Assembly: GCF_018919145.1 (NCBI RefSeq)
Contig: NZ_JAHLQJ010000001.1
Span: 124,001-188,000 of the forward strand
From: Paenibacillus brevis
GTDB taxonomy: Bacteria > Bacillota > Bacilli > Paenibacillales > Paenibacillaceae
DNA: 64,000 nt
Reading direction: 5' to 3'
A model generated the notes under the pieces. It was not told the origin of the DNA. It saw only the letters and a program-made list of their open reading frames with translations, and ran no database searches. Positions 43,039 to 52,272 of the stretch are shown here, one piece after another. The number at the start of each line of letters is the position of its first letter. Position 1 is the stretch's first letter. Both the position numbers and the translations under genes were made by a program.

Positions 43039-43075
43039 AATCTGTAATACCTATTGCTGACAGCGGAGTAGACTC

Positions 43076-43903
43076 CTATCCTTTAACCGCCCCGGCGGTG
43101 ATCCCCGCAATGAAATAACGCTGCAAGAGCAGAAATAGCAAGATAATAGGAAGGATCGCAATTAAAGAGCCCGCAAACACGATTCCCCACTGCGTCGTGT
43201 ACTGCCCTTGAAAATTGGCCAAGGCGATCGGCAAGGTACGTTTAGCAGGATCATTGATAATCGTCAAGGCCCAGGGGAACTCCTCCCATACCGTAAGCGC
43301 GTTAAAAATCGTGGCTGGAACGAAGGCCGGCTTGGACAGCGGCAGAATAATCGAAGCAAACAGCGTCCATGCGCTACCGCCTTCCATCTCCACCGACTCA
43401 TCGATATCGCGGGAAATAGAATCGAAAAATCCCTTAAGCATAAACGTTGTAAATGGAATGGCTCCTGCGGTGTAGATCACGATAAGTCCCCAGCGCGAAT
43501 CAAACATGCCAAGCTGACGGATCAGCACGAATTGCGGAATGAGCAGTGTTAGGCTCGGAATGACCAGACCGCCCATCAAAATCGTGAAGCTGAATCCCTT
43601 TCCTTTAAAATCAAATCTTGAATAAGCGAAAGCCAGCATCGAAGAAAACAGAAAAATCAGAACAAAGCTGATTAAGGTAACCAAAATGCTGTTCAGGAGA
43701 TACAGCGCAAAGTTCTGGCTAACCCAGGCATCCCTAAAGTTGGACAAAGTCATCTCCGAGGGCAAAAAGCGCGGCGGAAATTCAAACAGCAACGTCATTG
43801 GCTTCAATGCGGTCATCAGCATATAAATTAACGGATAAACGGAGATCAATCCGCCGACGGTGAGAAAAGCATAGATGCATATCGACTTCCAAAGCGAGCG
43901 CAT
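43076..43903 (-). CDS. Sugar ABC importer permease, MalG-type (second alpha-glucan importer)
   Basis: The 275-residue six-helix permease carries the EAA loop DESVEMEGGSAWTLFASIILPLSKP and the C-terminus RYFIAGITAGAVKG. It forms an importer with the upstream MalF-like permease and binding protein. It is the last gene of the neopullulanase-binder-permease-permease operon and lies 253 bases before the pulA start. I see no terminator between, so some read-through into pulA is possible. Confidence 0.87.
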   Translation of the reverse strand: MRSLWKSICIYAFLTVGGLISVYPLIYMLMTALKPMTLLFEFPPRFLPSEMTLSNFRDAWVSQNFALYLLNSILVTLISFVLIFLFSSMLAFAYSRFDFKGKGFSFTILMGGLVIPSLTLLIPQFVLIRQLGMFDSRWGLIVIYTAGAIPFTTFMLKGFFDSISRDIDESVEMEGGSAWTLFASIILPLSKPAFVPATIFNALTVWEEFPWALTIINDPAKRTLPIALANFQGQYTTQWGIVFAGSLIAILPIILLFLLLQRYFIAGITAGAVKG

Positions 43904-43915
43904 AGGATCGCCTCC

Positions 43916-44785
43916 CTATTCCTGTTTGTTCAGACGGAACTGCAAAAACGTCAGACCGGCTATAATAACGGCAAACACGTAAGACAACGCAGAGGCATAG
44001 CCGAGATCATATTCGGTGAACGCCTTCTGATACATCCGGGTGAGCATCACTTCGGTCTGATGCAACGGTCCGCCGTCCGTGATCAGATAAATTGACGTGA
44101 ATACGTTAAAAGCACCGATAATCAGCATCATTTGGATGAAAAACGTAGTGCTTCGGATGGATGGCAACGTAATATAGCGTATCTGCTGCCAGGCGTTGCA
44201 TCCATCGAGCGAGGCAGCCTCATATTGATCCTTCGGTACGCCCTGCAAGGCGGCCATATAAATCACCATCGCCCAGCCCACGCCCTTCCAGATCCCAAGG
44301 AAACTGACCACCATCATCGCTTTCCCCGGATCGCTCAACCAATTGATCGTACTATCCGTAAGGTGGAGCACATCCATAATGAAATAATTCAAGTACCCCT
44401 GATCGGTGAATACGAATTTGAAAATAAGCGATGCAACAACCCAAGACGTAATCACCGGCAAAAAGAAAAGCACTCTGAAGGTTTTGGAGCCGGGCCGATT
44501 CTGATACAGTGCATATGCCACCAAAAATCCCAGGATCATTTGGCCGGGAACGGAAATGATCCCGTAAAGAAATATGTTCCTAAGCGAAGTCCAGAAAACC
44601 GGATCCTGAAATACATACCTGTAGTTACCCAGCCCAATGAATTCCAGGTGATTGAGATCAGTTAGGCGGAAGTCATAAAAGCTATACAGGAAATTCCGGA
44701 TTAACGGATACAGAATGAATACGGAAAAAAACAAAAAACCGGGCAAGAAAAATAAATATCCGGCCGTTCCGTTTTTTTTACGCAT
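43916..44785 (-). CDS. Sugar ABC importer permease, MalF-type (second alpha-glucan importer)
   Basis: The 289-residue six-helix permease (GYLFFLPGFLFFSVFILYPL, first helix) has the EAA loop YEAASLDGCNAWQQIRYITLPSIRST. It lacks the N-terminal extension of the malF at 14389. I chose the ATG at 44785, eight bases after GGAG; the ATG at 44791 is too close to that site. It follows the binding-protein gene and precedes the MalG-type permease by 12 bases. Confidence 0.87.
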   Translation of the reverse strand: MRKKNGTAGYLFFLPGFLFFSVFILYPLIRNFLYSFYDFRLTDLNHLEFIGLGNYRYVFQDPVFWTSLRNIFLYGIISVPGQMILGFLVAYALYQNRPGSKTFRVLFFLPVITSWVVASLIFKFVFTDQGYLNYFIMDVLHLTDSTINWLSDPGKAMMVVSFLGIWKGVGWAMVIYMAALQGVPKDQYEAASLDGCNAWQQIRYITLPSIRSTTFFIQMMLIIGAFNVFTSIYLITDGGPLHQTEVMLTRMYQKAFTEYDLGYASALSYVFAVIIAGLTFLQFRLNKQE

Positions 44786-44844
44786 GATCATGACTCCTTC
44801 ATTGGAGAAAGCGCCCTCCAAACGGAAGACGCCCTCCGGTGTAG

Positions 44845-46125
44845 TTAGTTTATCTGCAACAATCCGTCAATTTTGGTCACCGCAGCATCCAACTCGGATT
44901 TGATATCTTTGTCGGTCATAAAAATACTGCTCATCGTGTCGCTAAGCACGCCGTCAATTTGCGGCCAGGATTCAATCGGCGGACGGGCTTTTGCTGTTTT
45001 CAGCTGTTCGAGGAAGGGCGCATAGTAATCGACCGCCTTGATTTCGGGGTTCTCCATGGCGTCCAGATTGACCGGAATTTGTCCGATTTTCCCCATCTCG
45101 ACCTGTGCCGCCTCCGAAACCATGAATTTCACGAATTTCCAAGCCTCTTCCTGCTTGTCCTCGCTGAAAATACCGAGATCCTCCCCGCCAAGCACCTGCA
45201 CGGAACCGGCAGAGCCTTCCGGAAACGGCGCCATTTCAAATGCGAAGTCGCCAAATTGCGACTGAAACTGTGCAACCGCCCAAGGTCCTTCCGCCATCAT
45301 GGCATAGCTTCCGCCCGCATGCCCTTCCGTCACTGGCACGTCCCCCGGTTTGAACCCTGCAAGCTGTCCTGAGGCATATGCAGCTCTCAGCTTGGTAACG
45401 ATATCGATCGTAGCCTCGCTGTTCAAATAACCATCCGCCGTTGTAAAATCCGGCGAGAGAATGTCTCCTCCATTGCTCCAAATCCAAGGAAGAATATTCC
45501 ATCCCTGCAGGGCAGGCTCGCCGTATCCCCAGCTCTTGTCGTACTTCGCTTTGATTTTGCCGAGAGCCGTAAAGAATTCCTCCGCAGTTTCCGGCGCCTT
45601 GTCGATGCCGCTTTGCCCCAGCATGTCCTTGTTCCAGAACAGTACCTTGGTGTTTGTGTTGAGCGGCAGTCCATAATAATGTTCTCCTACTTTGGCTGTA
45701 GACAGCGGCCCTTCCAGAAGGCCCTCCGCGATCTCGTTAAAATCGCTGAATCTCTCGTCCAGCGGCTGAAGCAGCCCGCGTTTTTGAAACTCCGGTACCC
45801 AGATGATATCCAGCCGGGCTACATCCGGCAAGTCGCCGCCGCTGCCGCCGATCTGCAGCTTCTTGTGTAAGTCATCCCAAGGAATTGCAACGGGCTTCAC
45901 TTTGATTCCCCGATTCTCGGCTTCAAATTTAGGGATAAGTACCCCCGTAAGCGTCTTTTCCTCCGGCGATGCCGTACTGTAATGATGCCAGAACGTTAAG
46001 GTTATTTGCTTCTCAGCGGAGTCCTTCCCAGGATCCGACGCTCCTTCGTTCCCTTTGCCGCATGCGGTTGCTACCAGCAAAATTGCCAGAAGTAACAGCG
46101 ATATTTTGCTCCATTTATTTGTCAT
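44845..46125 (-). CDS. Sugar-binding lipoprotein of the second alpha-glucan importer
   Basis: The 426-residue family-1 binding protein has the lipobox ATAC after a short signal peptide, then TLTFWHHYSTASPEEKTL... and the sugar-binder stretch GSYAMMAEGPWAVAQFQSQF. It lies 12 bases after the GH13_20 gene, so maltodextrin, cyclodextrin or another alpha-glucan is the probable cargo; this is inferred from context. The start has AAGGAG upstream. Confidence 0.87.
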   Translation of the reverse strand: MTNKWSKISLLLLAILLVATACGKGNEGASDPGKDSAEKQITLTFWHHYSTASPEEKTLTGVLIPKFEAENRGIKVKPVAIPWDDLHKKLQIGGSGGDLPDVARLDIIWVPEFQKRGLLQPLDERFSDFNEIAEGLLEGPLSTAKVGEHYYGLPLNTNTKVLFWNKDMLGQSGIDKAPETAEEFFTALGKIKAKYDKSWGYGEPALQGWNILPWIWSNGGDILSPDFTTADGYLNSEATIDIVTKLRAAYASGQLAGFKPGDVPVTEGHAGGSYAMMAEGPWAVAQFQSQFGDFAFEMAPFPEGSAGSVQVLGGEDLGIFSEDKQEEAWKFVKFMVSEAAQVEMGKIGQIPVNLDAMENPEIKAVDYYAPFLEQLKTAKARPPIESWPQIDGVLSDTMSSIFMTDKDIKSELDAAVTKIDGLLQIN

Positions 46126-46137
46126 CGTTCATGCTCC

Positions 46138-47871
46138 TTATTTGACAGTCTCAAAAAGCAGGCATTGTCCGGGTTCGATGATTTCAGGCATATCCCCCGT
46201 ATTTGCATCATCATAAACTCTATATGAGCCTTTCAAATCAAAACGGGACAGCTCCGGCTCAAGATCCAGACGTTCCGCAGAAAAGTTGCAAAACAGCACG
46301 ATTTCTTCCGCTTCGACAAACCGCCGGATAACGTAGCAATCCGCTCCTTCCCGATACCGCAGCTCCACGGAGCCGCTCTGTAATAGCGGGCTCTCCTTTT
46401 TCCGCGAGATCCAGGCCTGCGTGTATGCGAACAGCTCCGAACCTTCAGGTAAGCGCTCCCATGCCATACTGCCGCGGCAGCCCGGGTCATTCGCTCCGGT
46501 CATTCCCGATTCGTCACCGTAATAAACAGTCGGGTTGCCAGGAAAGACAAATTGAATGGCCATGATTTGATAAAGCTTATCCATATCCCCTCCGCACCGG
46601 GTTAAAATACGTTCTGTATCGTGGCTTCCCAGCAGGTTGAACATCTGGTGAAGCTCCTTCAGGGAGTATCGGTGGGCCAGCCGGACCAATCGGGCATGAA
46701 ACTGCTGAAGCGTAATAGAACGGTCCAGACAATAATCAAATAGAATCGTTCTAAATTCGTAATTCATGACGCTGTCAACTCCGCCCGACATCATCAGCCG
46801 CTTGGCATCGTCCCATATTTCTGCAATAATAATTGCGTTAGGATTTAATTTCTTGACACAGGATTTCAGCTCCCGCAAGAAGCTGATCTCCACCTCGTCT
46901 GCGACATCGATTCTCCAGCCGTCGATACCGGCTTCCTTCTGCCAAAAGGAAACGATATCGTAAATGTACTGCTGTACATCGGGATTCGATGTCCGCAGCT
47001 TGGGCATCCACTGGTAGTACCCTACAGAATCGTAATCGTCCTCGCTTCGCTCGACCGGATAGCGATTGACGTAGAACCATTCTTTATACGCCGAACCCTC
47101 TCCTTTTTCCACTACATCCTGAAAATAGGGGTGGTAGAACCCGCAATGATTAATCACCAGATCCAACACGACCTTGATATCACGTTCATGGCACTTTGTT
47201 ACCAGCTCCCGCAAATCCTGCATCGTACCGAACTGCGGATCGATTTCAAAATAATTGACCGAATCGTACTTATGGTTCGAAGTCGCTGTAAACAAGGGAT
47301 TTAAATATAAAGCGTTAATGCCAAGCCTGTTAAGATAATCCAGTTTGTCAATAATGCCTTGGAGATCACCCCCCATATAATTGTCCCGGGTTGGCTCGCT
47401 TCCCCAAGGTTCCGTCTCCTTAGGATCATTACCGGGGTTTCCGTTGCAGAATCTCTCTGGGAAAATCTGATACCATACCCGGGACTCGATCCAATCCGGA
47501 GCGTTTACGGCGTCGCGGTCTCCAGCATAAGCATATGAATAGCTTCCCTTGAACGCTTGCTTCTTCTGAAGTCCCTCGGTATTAAGCCAAAGCGTTTCCC
47601 CTCCGATCTCAAATTTGAAAGTATATTGAAGGTACCGAATGCGTGATTCCATACCGGTCAATATTGTACGATAATAGCGGTGCTGCCCCGATTCGGCCCA
47701 CATCGTCATCGACTGCGACCGGATTCCGTATTGCTCGATTTTGTACTTGTTCCAGAAAAGCACCTGCACCCGTTCGGCTTCTGCAGGAACCCTGAGGCGA
47801 ACTTCCAGCTCGTTCAGCGAGATCAAGGTAGCGTCTAACGCCGGGTCGTGATCATAGTTAGTCATTATCAT
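46138..47871 (-). CDS. Second neopullulanase / cyclomaltodextrinase-type enzyme, GH13 subfamily 20
   Basis: The 577-residue protein has an N-terminal CBM34-type domain (about residues 1-125) and a GH13_20 core with VWYQIFPERFCNGNPGNDPKE, DLVINHCG, GWRIDVADEVEISF (nucleophile), IIAEIWDDAKRL (acid/base) and LLGSHDTERIL. It has no signal peptide. It is a clear paralogue of the enzyme at 17540-19291 but is co-transcribed with its own LacI regulator and ABC importer, so it probably serves a different branch of alpha-glucan use such as cyclodextrins. Two start ATGs (47871 and 47865) are compatible with GAGGG. Confidence 0.87.
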   Translation of the reverse strand: MIMTNYDHDPALDATLISLNELEVRLRVPAEAERVQVLFWNKYKIEQYGIRSQSMTMWAESGQHRYYRTILTGMESRIRYLQYTFKFEIGGETLWLNTEGLQKKQAFKGSYSYAYAGDRDAVNAPDWIESRVWYQIFPERFCNGNPGNDPKETEPWGSEPTRDNYMGGDLQGIIDKLDYLNRLGINALYLNPLFTATSNHKYDSVNYFEIDPQFGTMQDLRELVTKCHERDIKVVLDLVINHCGFYHPYFQDVVEKGEGSAYKEWFYVNRYPVERSEDDYDSVGYYQWMPKLRTSNPDVQQYIYDIVSFWQKEAGIDGWRIDVADEVEISFLRELKSCVKKLNPNAIIIAEIWDDAKRLMMSGGVDSVMNYEFRTILFDYCLDRSITLQQFHARLVRLAHRYSLKELHQMFNLLGSHDTERILTRCGGDMDKLYQIMAIQFVFPGNPTVYYGDESGMTGANDPGCRGSMAWERLPEGSELFAYTQAWISRKKESPLLQSGSVELRYREGADCYVIRRFVEAEEIVLFCNFSAERLDLEPELSRFDLKGSYRVYDDANTGDMPEIIEPGQCLLFETVK

Positions 47872-47922
47872 AGTTCCCTCTTCATCCAGTATGTTTATCG
47901 TACTTTTTAAAAGTCCAGATTC

Positions 47923-48918
47923 TCAACTTCCGATTCTTGTAGCGATAGACACCGATTTTGGCACTCCTGGTTCCTTGTTCATTAAGGAAAACAACATCCT
48001 CGCCGCTTCTTTCCCCATCATCTCCAGATCAATCTCGACAAAATGAACCGGATGCCTCATATATTTGGACATGGGGAAATCGTCAAAGGTCGCTAGCGCG
48101 ATTTCCGACAGCAAGGGATTGCCCTTCTCGAAATCCAAAATTTCAAAGAGCTGCTCATGCGTGCAACAAATTAATGCTTCGGGACGTCGCTCCCCTGCGG
48201 GTTCGAGGGGCTTGGAACCGTAAAGCGATTTCAATACTTCGGCTTGCTCGATAATACGGATGTCCAACCGATGGTTGCCCATTGTTTTCCGGTATCCCTT
48301 CATTCGGTCGGCGATAAATTTGTCCCGCTCCGCCGCTGCTCCGCCGGCATAGATCATGATTTCCCGGCAGCCGAGATCAATCAAATGCTCCGTCAAAATC
48401 TGCCCGGCCTGCACGTTATCAATGTCCACCCACGGTACACCGTCTCTTGGCAGCATATTTTCGCCGGTGACGACATAAGGCATGTCATGCTTGACGAGCA
48501 AATCATAATTTCGCTCATTGAGCAGCGTGTTAGGAATAATCAGCCCATCGACGCGGCGCTCCACCACCACCCGTTCGAAGGTTGACTGGCTCTTCTTGTT
48601 ATCGTGATCGCTCATCATAAGAAACATATGGTCATGGTTGTAAACAATCTCTTCGATACCTTGAAGAACCTTGTAAAAGAATGGATTGGCAAAGGCCCGC
48701 TTATCCGTATAATCCGAACAAAATCCGACCGTAAAGGTTTTGTTGAAGGCCAATCCCCGCGCTATGGAATTGGGAACATAGTTGTGCTGCTTCATGATGG
48801 CTTCAACCTTCTGCCGTGTCTTTTCCGAAATATTGCGGTTCCCGTTGATCACGCGGGAAACCGTCGCCTTGTTTACGCCTGCCAAATCGGCAATTTCTTG
48901 AATCGTTATCTTGGACAT
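47923..48918 (-). CDS. LacI-family regulator of the second alpha-glucan operon
   Basis: The 331-residue regulator has the HTH MSKITIQEIADLAGVNKATVSRVINGNRNIS and a PBP-like effector domain (VDGLIIPNTLL, DNVQAGQILTEHLIDLGC). It is first in an operon with the GH13_20 enzyme and ABC importer, 51 bases apart. A perfect 16-bp palindrome (48939-48954) just before its ribosome-binding site indicates that it represses its own operon. The effector is probably a maltodextrin or cyclodextrin. Confidence 0.87.
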   Translation of the reverse strand: MSKITIQEIADLAGVNKATVSRVINGNRNISEKTRQKVEAIMKQHNYVPNSIARGLAFNKTFTVGFCSDYTDKRAFANPFFYKVLQGIEEIVYNHDHMFLMMSDHDNKKSQSTFERVVVERRVDGLIIPNTLLNERNYDLLVKHDMPYVVTGENMLPRDGVPWVDIDNVQAGQILTEHLIDLGCREIMIYAGGAAAERDKFIADRMKGYRKTMGNHRLDIRIIEQAEVLKSLYGSKPLEPAGERRPEALICCTHEQLFEILDFEKGNPLLSEIALATFDDFPMSKYMRHPVHFVEIDLEMMGKEAARMLFSLMNKEPGVPKSVSIATRIGS

Positions 48919-48938
48919 CTTCTAAATCTCTCCTTCTA

Positions 48939-48987
48939 ATGCAACCGGTTGCATAACTATTATATAAAACCTTTCCGCCCAATGCAA
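48939..48987 (-). promoter_or_regulatory. Promoter and perfect operator of the LacI / GH13_20 operon
   Basis: Minus-strand TTGCAT (48987-48982), 17 bp and TATAAT (48964-48959) form the promoter. ATGCAACCGGTTGCAT (48939-48954) is a perfect 16-bp palindrome with a CCGG centre, placed just after the -10 as a roadblock. Its centre differs from the MalR-type CAAACGTTTG. Confidence 0.8.
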
Positions 48988-49008
48988 TACAGATTTTGAC
49001 TAACACAA

Positions 49009-49048
49009 AAAAAGGGCCTCCGTCATTTCCGGACAGTGACCCCCTATA
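49009..49048 (-). terminator. Possible terminator of the FAD oxidoreductase gene
   Basis: A GC-rich imperfect stem (GGGGGTCA against TGACGGAGGCCC) is followed by seven U residues on the minus strand. The pairing is irregular. Confidence 0.45.
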
Positions 49049-49058
49049 CATTTTCTAA

Positions 49059-50495
49059 TTATTTCCCTGCCTTCTCCATCATACCGCGCGCAATCCACAC
49101 CCCGGCTGCACCAGCTTGAGCAAGGCCCCGCGTAATTCCTGCGCCGTCTCCTCCGCAGTACAGTCCGTGAATTTCCGTCTCCAGAGACGCTGACAGCTTC
49201 GGGCGAGCTGAATAAAACTTTGCCTCCACCCCGTAGAACAGCGTGTGCTCCGAAGCAATCCCCGGTGTAACCCGGTCCAGCGCCTCAACCATCTCAATTA
49301 AGCTCTTCATCGTATTATAAGGAAGGACAAGGCCTAGGTCTCCCGGAACAGCCTCCTTCAAGGTCGGTTCTAGGAAGCCTTCAGCAATGCGTCCGGTCGT
49401 GGAGCGTCGTCCCCGTAAAATATCTCCATACTTCTGAATAATGACCCCGCCGTTCGACAGATCATTTGCCCTCCGGCAAATTTCCCGTGCGTACTCATTC
49501 GGCTTATCAAACGGATCGGTAAATTTGTGAGATACGAGCAGAGCAAAGTTCGTATTTGCAGAGCCCAGTGCAGGGTCTTTATAGGAGTGTCCGTTAGCAG
49601 CCATCACGCCGCTATGATTTTCGACGACTACATGCCCGGAAGGATTACTGCAGAATGTACGAACCTGGGTACCTACCGACGTATTAAAAATAAACTTTCC
49701 TTCATATAAGTGCTCATTAATTTCCCGCATAACCACGTCGGATGTCTCAACACGTACACCAACATCGACTTGATTATTCGTCATTTTTAACCGGCGCCGC
49801 TTCAGGATATCCGTCAGCCACGCCGAGCCATCGCGTCCCGGTGCTACCATGACCTGATCGGCTTCATAGGTATCGCCATTTTTCAGGACAATCCCGCGAA
49901 CGGTGTACTGATCCTCCGTCTTTTCAGTGATCAAGTCTTCTACCTCAGCCTTATAAATCATGTCAACCCGGGTTTTCAAATACTCATATATCGACTTCAA
50001 AATCTCCAGGTTCTGCTCCGTTCCCAGATGTCGTACCTGGGCCCGCAATAGCTTCAGCCCGGCAGCATAGCCCCGTTGCTCAATTCCGCGGATGACATCG
50101 GTCATCGGATCGGTAATGACCTCTGTAGCCCCATGCTCCAAGTTAATGCTGTCCACATAACGGATAAGCTCCAGCACCTTCGATGGTGTAATATAATCGT
50201 TCAGCCATCCTCCGAATTCCTTGGTAATGTTGAATTTTCCGTCGCTGTACGCCCCGGCGCCACCAAATCCCGCGGTAATAGAGCATGCCGGCAAGCAGCC
50301 TGCAAAATCCTTTTTGCCTGCGGCAGGCGGGCAAAGGGTGATCTTCTCTTCAAGAATCGGACAACGTCTGCGGTAGATGTCATGCCCCTTCTCCACCAGC
50401 AATACCTTCCAATGCGGAGCCTTTCTTGTCAGCTCGTAACAAGCAAAGATTCCGGCAGGTCCAGCTCCAACAACGATCACATCATACTTACTCAT
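49059..50495 (-). CDS. FAD-dependent oxidoreductase (COG2509-type dehydrogenase)
   Basis: The 478-residue protein starts with the dinucleotide-binding fold YDVIVVGAGPAGIFACYELTR and has a Cys-containing insert (RRRCPILE...CPPAAGKKDFAGCLPACSITAGFGGAGAYSDGKFN). It ends with the second FAD contact HGLYCGGDGAGITRGLAQAGAAGVWIARG. This matches the uncharacterised 'FAD-dependent dehydrogenase' family, whose substrate is not established. Its Cys residues could hold a metal or act in redox. It is monocistronic, and its leader carries a purine-type riboswitch, so a link to purine metabolism is a reasonable hypothesis. Confidence 0.82.
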   Translation of the reverse strand: MSKYDVIVVGAGPAGIFACYELTRKAPHWKVLLVEKGHDIYRRRCPILEEKITLCPPAAGKKDFAGCLPACSITAGFGGAGAYSDGKFNITKEFGGWLNDYITPSKVLELIRYVDSINLEHGATEVITDPMTDVIRGIEQRGYAAGLKLLRAQVRHLGTEQNLEILKSIYEYLKTRVDMIYKAEVEDLITEKTEDQYTVRGIVLKNGDTYEADQVMVAPGRDGSAWLTDILKRRRLKMTNNQVDVGVRVETSDVVMREINEHLYEGKFIFNTSVGTQVRTFCSNPSGHVVVENHSGVMAANGHSYKDPALGSANTNFALLVSHKFTDPFDKPNEYAREICRRANDLSNGGVIIQKYGDILRGRRSTTGRIAEGFLEPTLKEAVPGDLGLVLPYNTMKSLIEMVEALDRVTPGIASEHTLFYGVEAKFYSARPKLSASLETEIHGLYCGGDGAGITRGLAQAGAAGVWIARGMMEKAGK

Positions 50496-50530
50496 ACGGT
50501 TGCAGTTCCTCCTAAAGATTGATTTTCGGC

Positions 50531-50635
50531 AAAAAAATCCCGGCTATGAACAGGTATGCGAAACACCCCGTTCGTAGCCAGGAATTTATGGTTCCTTGTA
50601 GAGACCCCCAAACCGTATCTTTGAGGTTATACGAA
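50531..50635 (-). promoter_or_regulatory. Purine (guanine-type) riboswitch with overlapping terminator
   Basis: On the minus strand P1 is TTCGTA/TACGAA (50635-50630, 50576-50571). P2 is CCTCAAA/TTTGGGG, with loop GATACGG. J2/3 is TCTCTACA. P3 is AGGAA/TTCCT, with loop CCATAAA. J3/1 is GGCTACG, so the ligand-pairing base is C, as in guanine sensors. J3/1 reads GGC where the consensus is GAC. A 16-position terminator stem (50582-50567 with 50554-50539, 15 paired) followed by seven U residues (50537-50531) uses the P1 3' strand. Aptamer and terminator therefore exclude each other. Confidence 0.85.
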
Positions 50636-50674
50636 TCGATCAAGCTATTTGTCATTTGTTACATTACGGATGTA

Positions 50675-50703
50675 ATAATATCTCTAAATGGCGAATAAGT
50701 CAA
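50675..50703 (-). promoter_or_regulatory. Promoter of the riboswitch-controlled gene
   Basis: Minus-strand TTGACT (50703-50698), 17 bp and TATTAT (50680-50675). Transcription would begin about 35 bases before the aptamer. Confidence 0.7.
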
Positions 50704-50906
50704 TTCTTATATTGAAATTCGTTCGTGTTTTACGGGATTATATCAACGTATTATTGATATAAAAACATATATATCATCAAAATACGAACATTATTTAACC
50801 TTTTTTGACATTTTCACTCGTTCGCTTTCTCTATCCACTTGCTATATAATGAGCATATGTTTTTATATTTTTATATCTTAATCGACAAAAGGAGTAGATG
50901 GTAAGA

Positions 50907-52223
50907 ATGGACAGTGACAGGCTTTTGGTATTAAATTTGGTTTTGGTCGTCGTTTTGATCGCCCTGACGGCATTTTTTGTAGCGGTGGAATTCGCTATTG
51001 TACGTGTGCGGGGCAGCAGAGTCGATCAACTCATTGCCGAGGGGCGCAAAAACGCGCTGGCTGTAAAGCAGGTAACCTCCAATCTTGACGGTTATTTGTC
51101 GGCATGCCAATTGGGCATAACCATTACAGCACTCGGACTTGGCTGGCTCGGGGAACCAACGGTTGAGCAAGTTCTGCACCCGGTGTTCCACAGCCTCCAA
51201 ATACCTGAAGCAGTAACCGGTATTCTTTCGTTTCTGATCGCATTTGTTGTGATCACTTATTTACACGTGGTGGTCGGTGAGCTTGCACCGAAGACTATCG
51301 CAATCCGTAAGGCAGAAGCCGTAGCCATGCTGACGGCAAAACCGCTGATTCTGTTCACCAAGGTTATGCGCCCTTTTATCTGGACGCTGAATGGCTCGGC
51401 CAACCAGCTTGTCAAGCTGATCGGGATCAAGCCGGCCTCTGAGCATGAAGAAGCCCATTCCGAGGAAGAAATTCAGATCATTATCAACGAGAGCTACGAG
51501 AGCGGCAAAATTAATCAAAGCGAATATGGCTATGTGAACCGCATTTTCGCATTTGACAATATGCTGGCCAGAGAGATCATGGTTCCCCGTACCGATATGG
51601 TATGTCTCTATACCGATAAGACTCGGGATGAGAACCTTGAAATTATCGTGGAGCAGCAATATACTAGATTCCCGGTTGTTGAAGAAAGCAAGGACAATGT
51701 CATTGGCATTATCAACACGAAGCAATTTTTCCTGGCGCTTAGAAACAATCCGGACCTCGATGTTACCTCGATCCTGCAGCCGGTGATGGCTGTATCGGAA
51801 GTAACTCCGGTGAATGAGCTTCTGCAGCGGATGCAGAAGGAAGGCACGCATATCGCTATTCTGATTGATGAGTATGGCGGTACGGCAGGATTGGTGACGA
51901 TTGAGGATATTCTGGAAGAGATCGTCGGAGAAATCCGTGACGAATTCGATAAAGAAGAAGAACAGCCTATTGTTCAGTTAGGCGACAACCATGTTGTCGT
52001 AGATGGCAAAGTAGCTGTTAATCAGATCAATGATCTCCTGTTATCCGACCTGGATACCGAAGATGTGGATACCATCGGCGGTTGGCTGTATGGCACGCAT
52101 CCGGAGATGAATGTCGGAGAGACACTTGAACATCATAACCTGATCTTCAAGCTGCTTGACAAAGAGCCGCACCGCTTCAAACGGCTCGAAATTGTCAAGA
52201 TGATTCCTGAGACAGAGCAATAA
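50907..52223 (+). CDS. HlyC/CorC (CNNM-type) transporter-associated membrane protein
   Basis: The 438-residue protein has an N-terminal CNNM/DUF21 membrane domain (about residues 1-190, four hydrophobic segments with FFVAVEFAIVRVRGSR and the VVGELAPKTIAI motif). A CBS-domain pair follows (about 205-330, MVPRTDMVCLYTD, IDEYGGTAGLVTIEDILEEIVGEI) and a C-terminal CorC_HlyC domain (about 345-425). This is the YhdP/YugS-like family linked to magnesium efflux or homeostasis in Bacillales. The ATG at 50907 is preferred; the one at 50898 is only three bases from GGAG. Confidence 0.88.
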   Translation: MDSDRLLVLNLVLVVVLIALTAFFVAVEFAIVRVRGSRVDQLIAEGRKNALAVKQVTSNLDGYLSACQLGITITALGLGWLGEPTVEQVLHPVFHSLQIPEAVTGILSFLIAFVVITYLHVVVGELAPKTIAIRKAEAVAMLTAKPLILFTKVMRPFIWTLNGSANQLVKLIGIKPASEHEEAHSEEEIQIIINESYESGKINQSEYGYVNRIFAFDNMLAREIMVPRTDMVCLYTDKTRDENLEIIVEQQYTRFPVVEESKDNVIGIINTKQFFLALRNNPDLDVTSILQPVMAVSEVTPVNELLQRMQKEGTHIAILIDEYGGTAGLVTIEDILEEIVGEIRDEFDKEEEQPIVQLGDNHVVVDGKVAVNQINDLLLSDLDTEDVDTIGGWLYGTHPEMNVGETLEHHNLIFKLLDKEPHRFKRLEIVKMIPETEQ

Positions 52224-52244
52224 GATAAGTTTGATTGGCATAGG

Positions 52245-52272
52245 AGGCTACTCAGTAATGAGTAGCCTTTTA
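52245..52272 (+). terminator. Terminator of the CorC gene
   Basis: AGGCTACTCA (52245-52254) and TGAGTAGCCT (52259-52268) form a perfect 10-bp stem with a four-base loop, followed by TTTTA. Confidence 0.9.
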
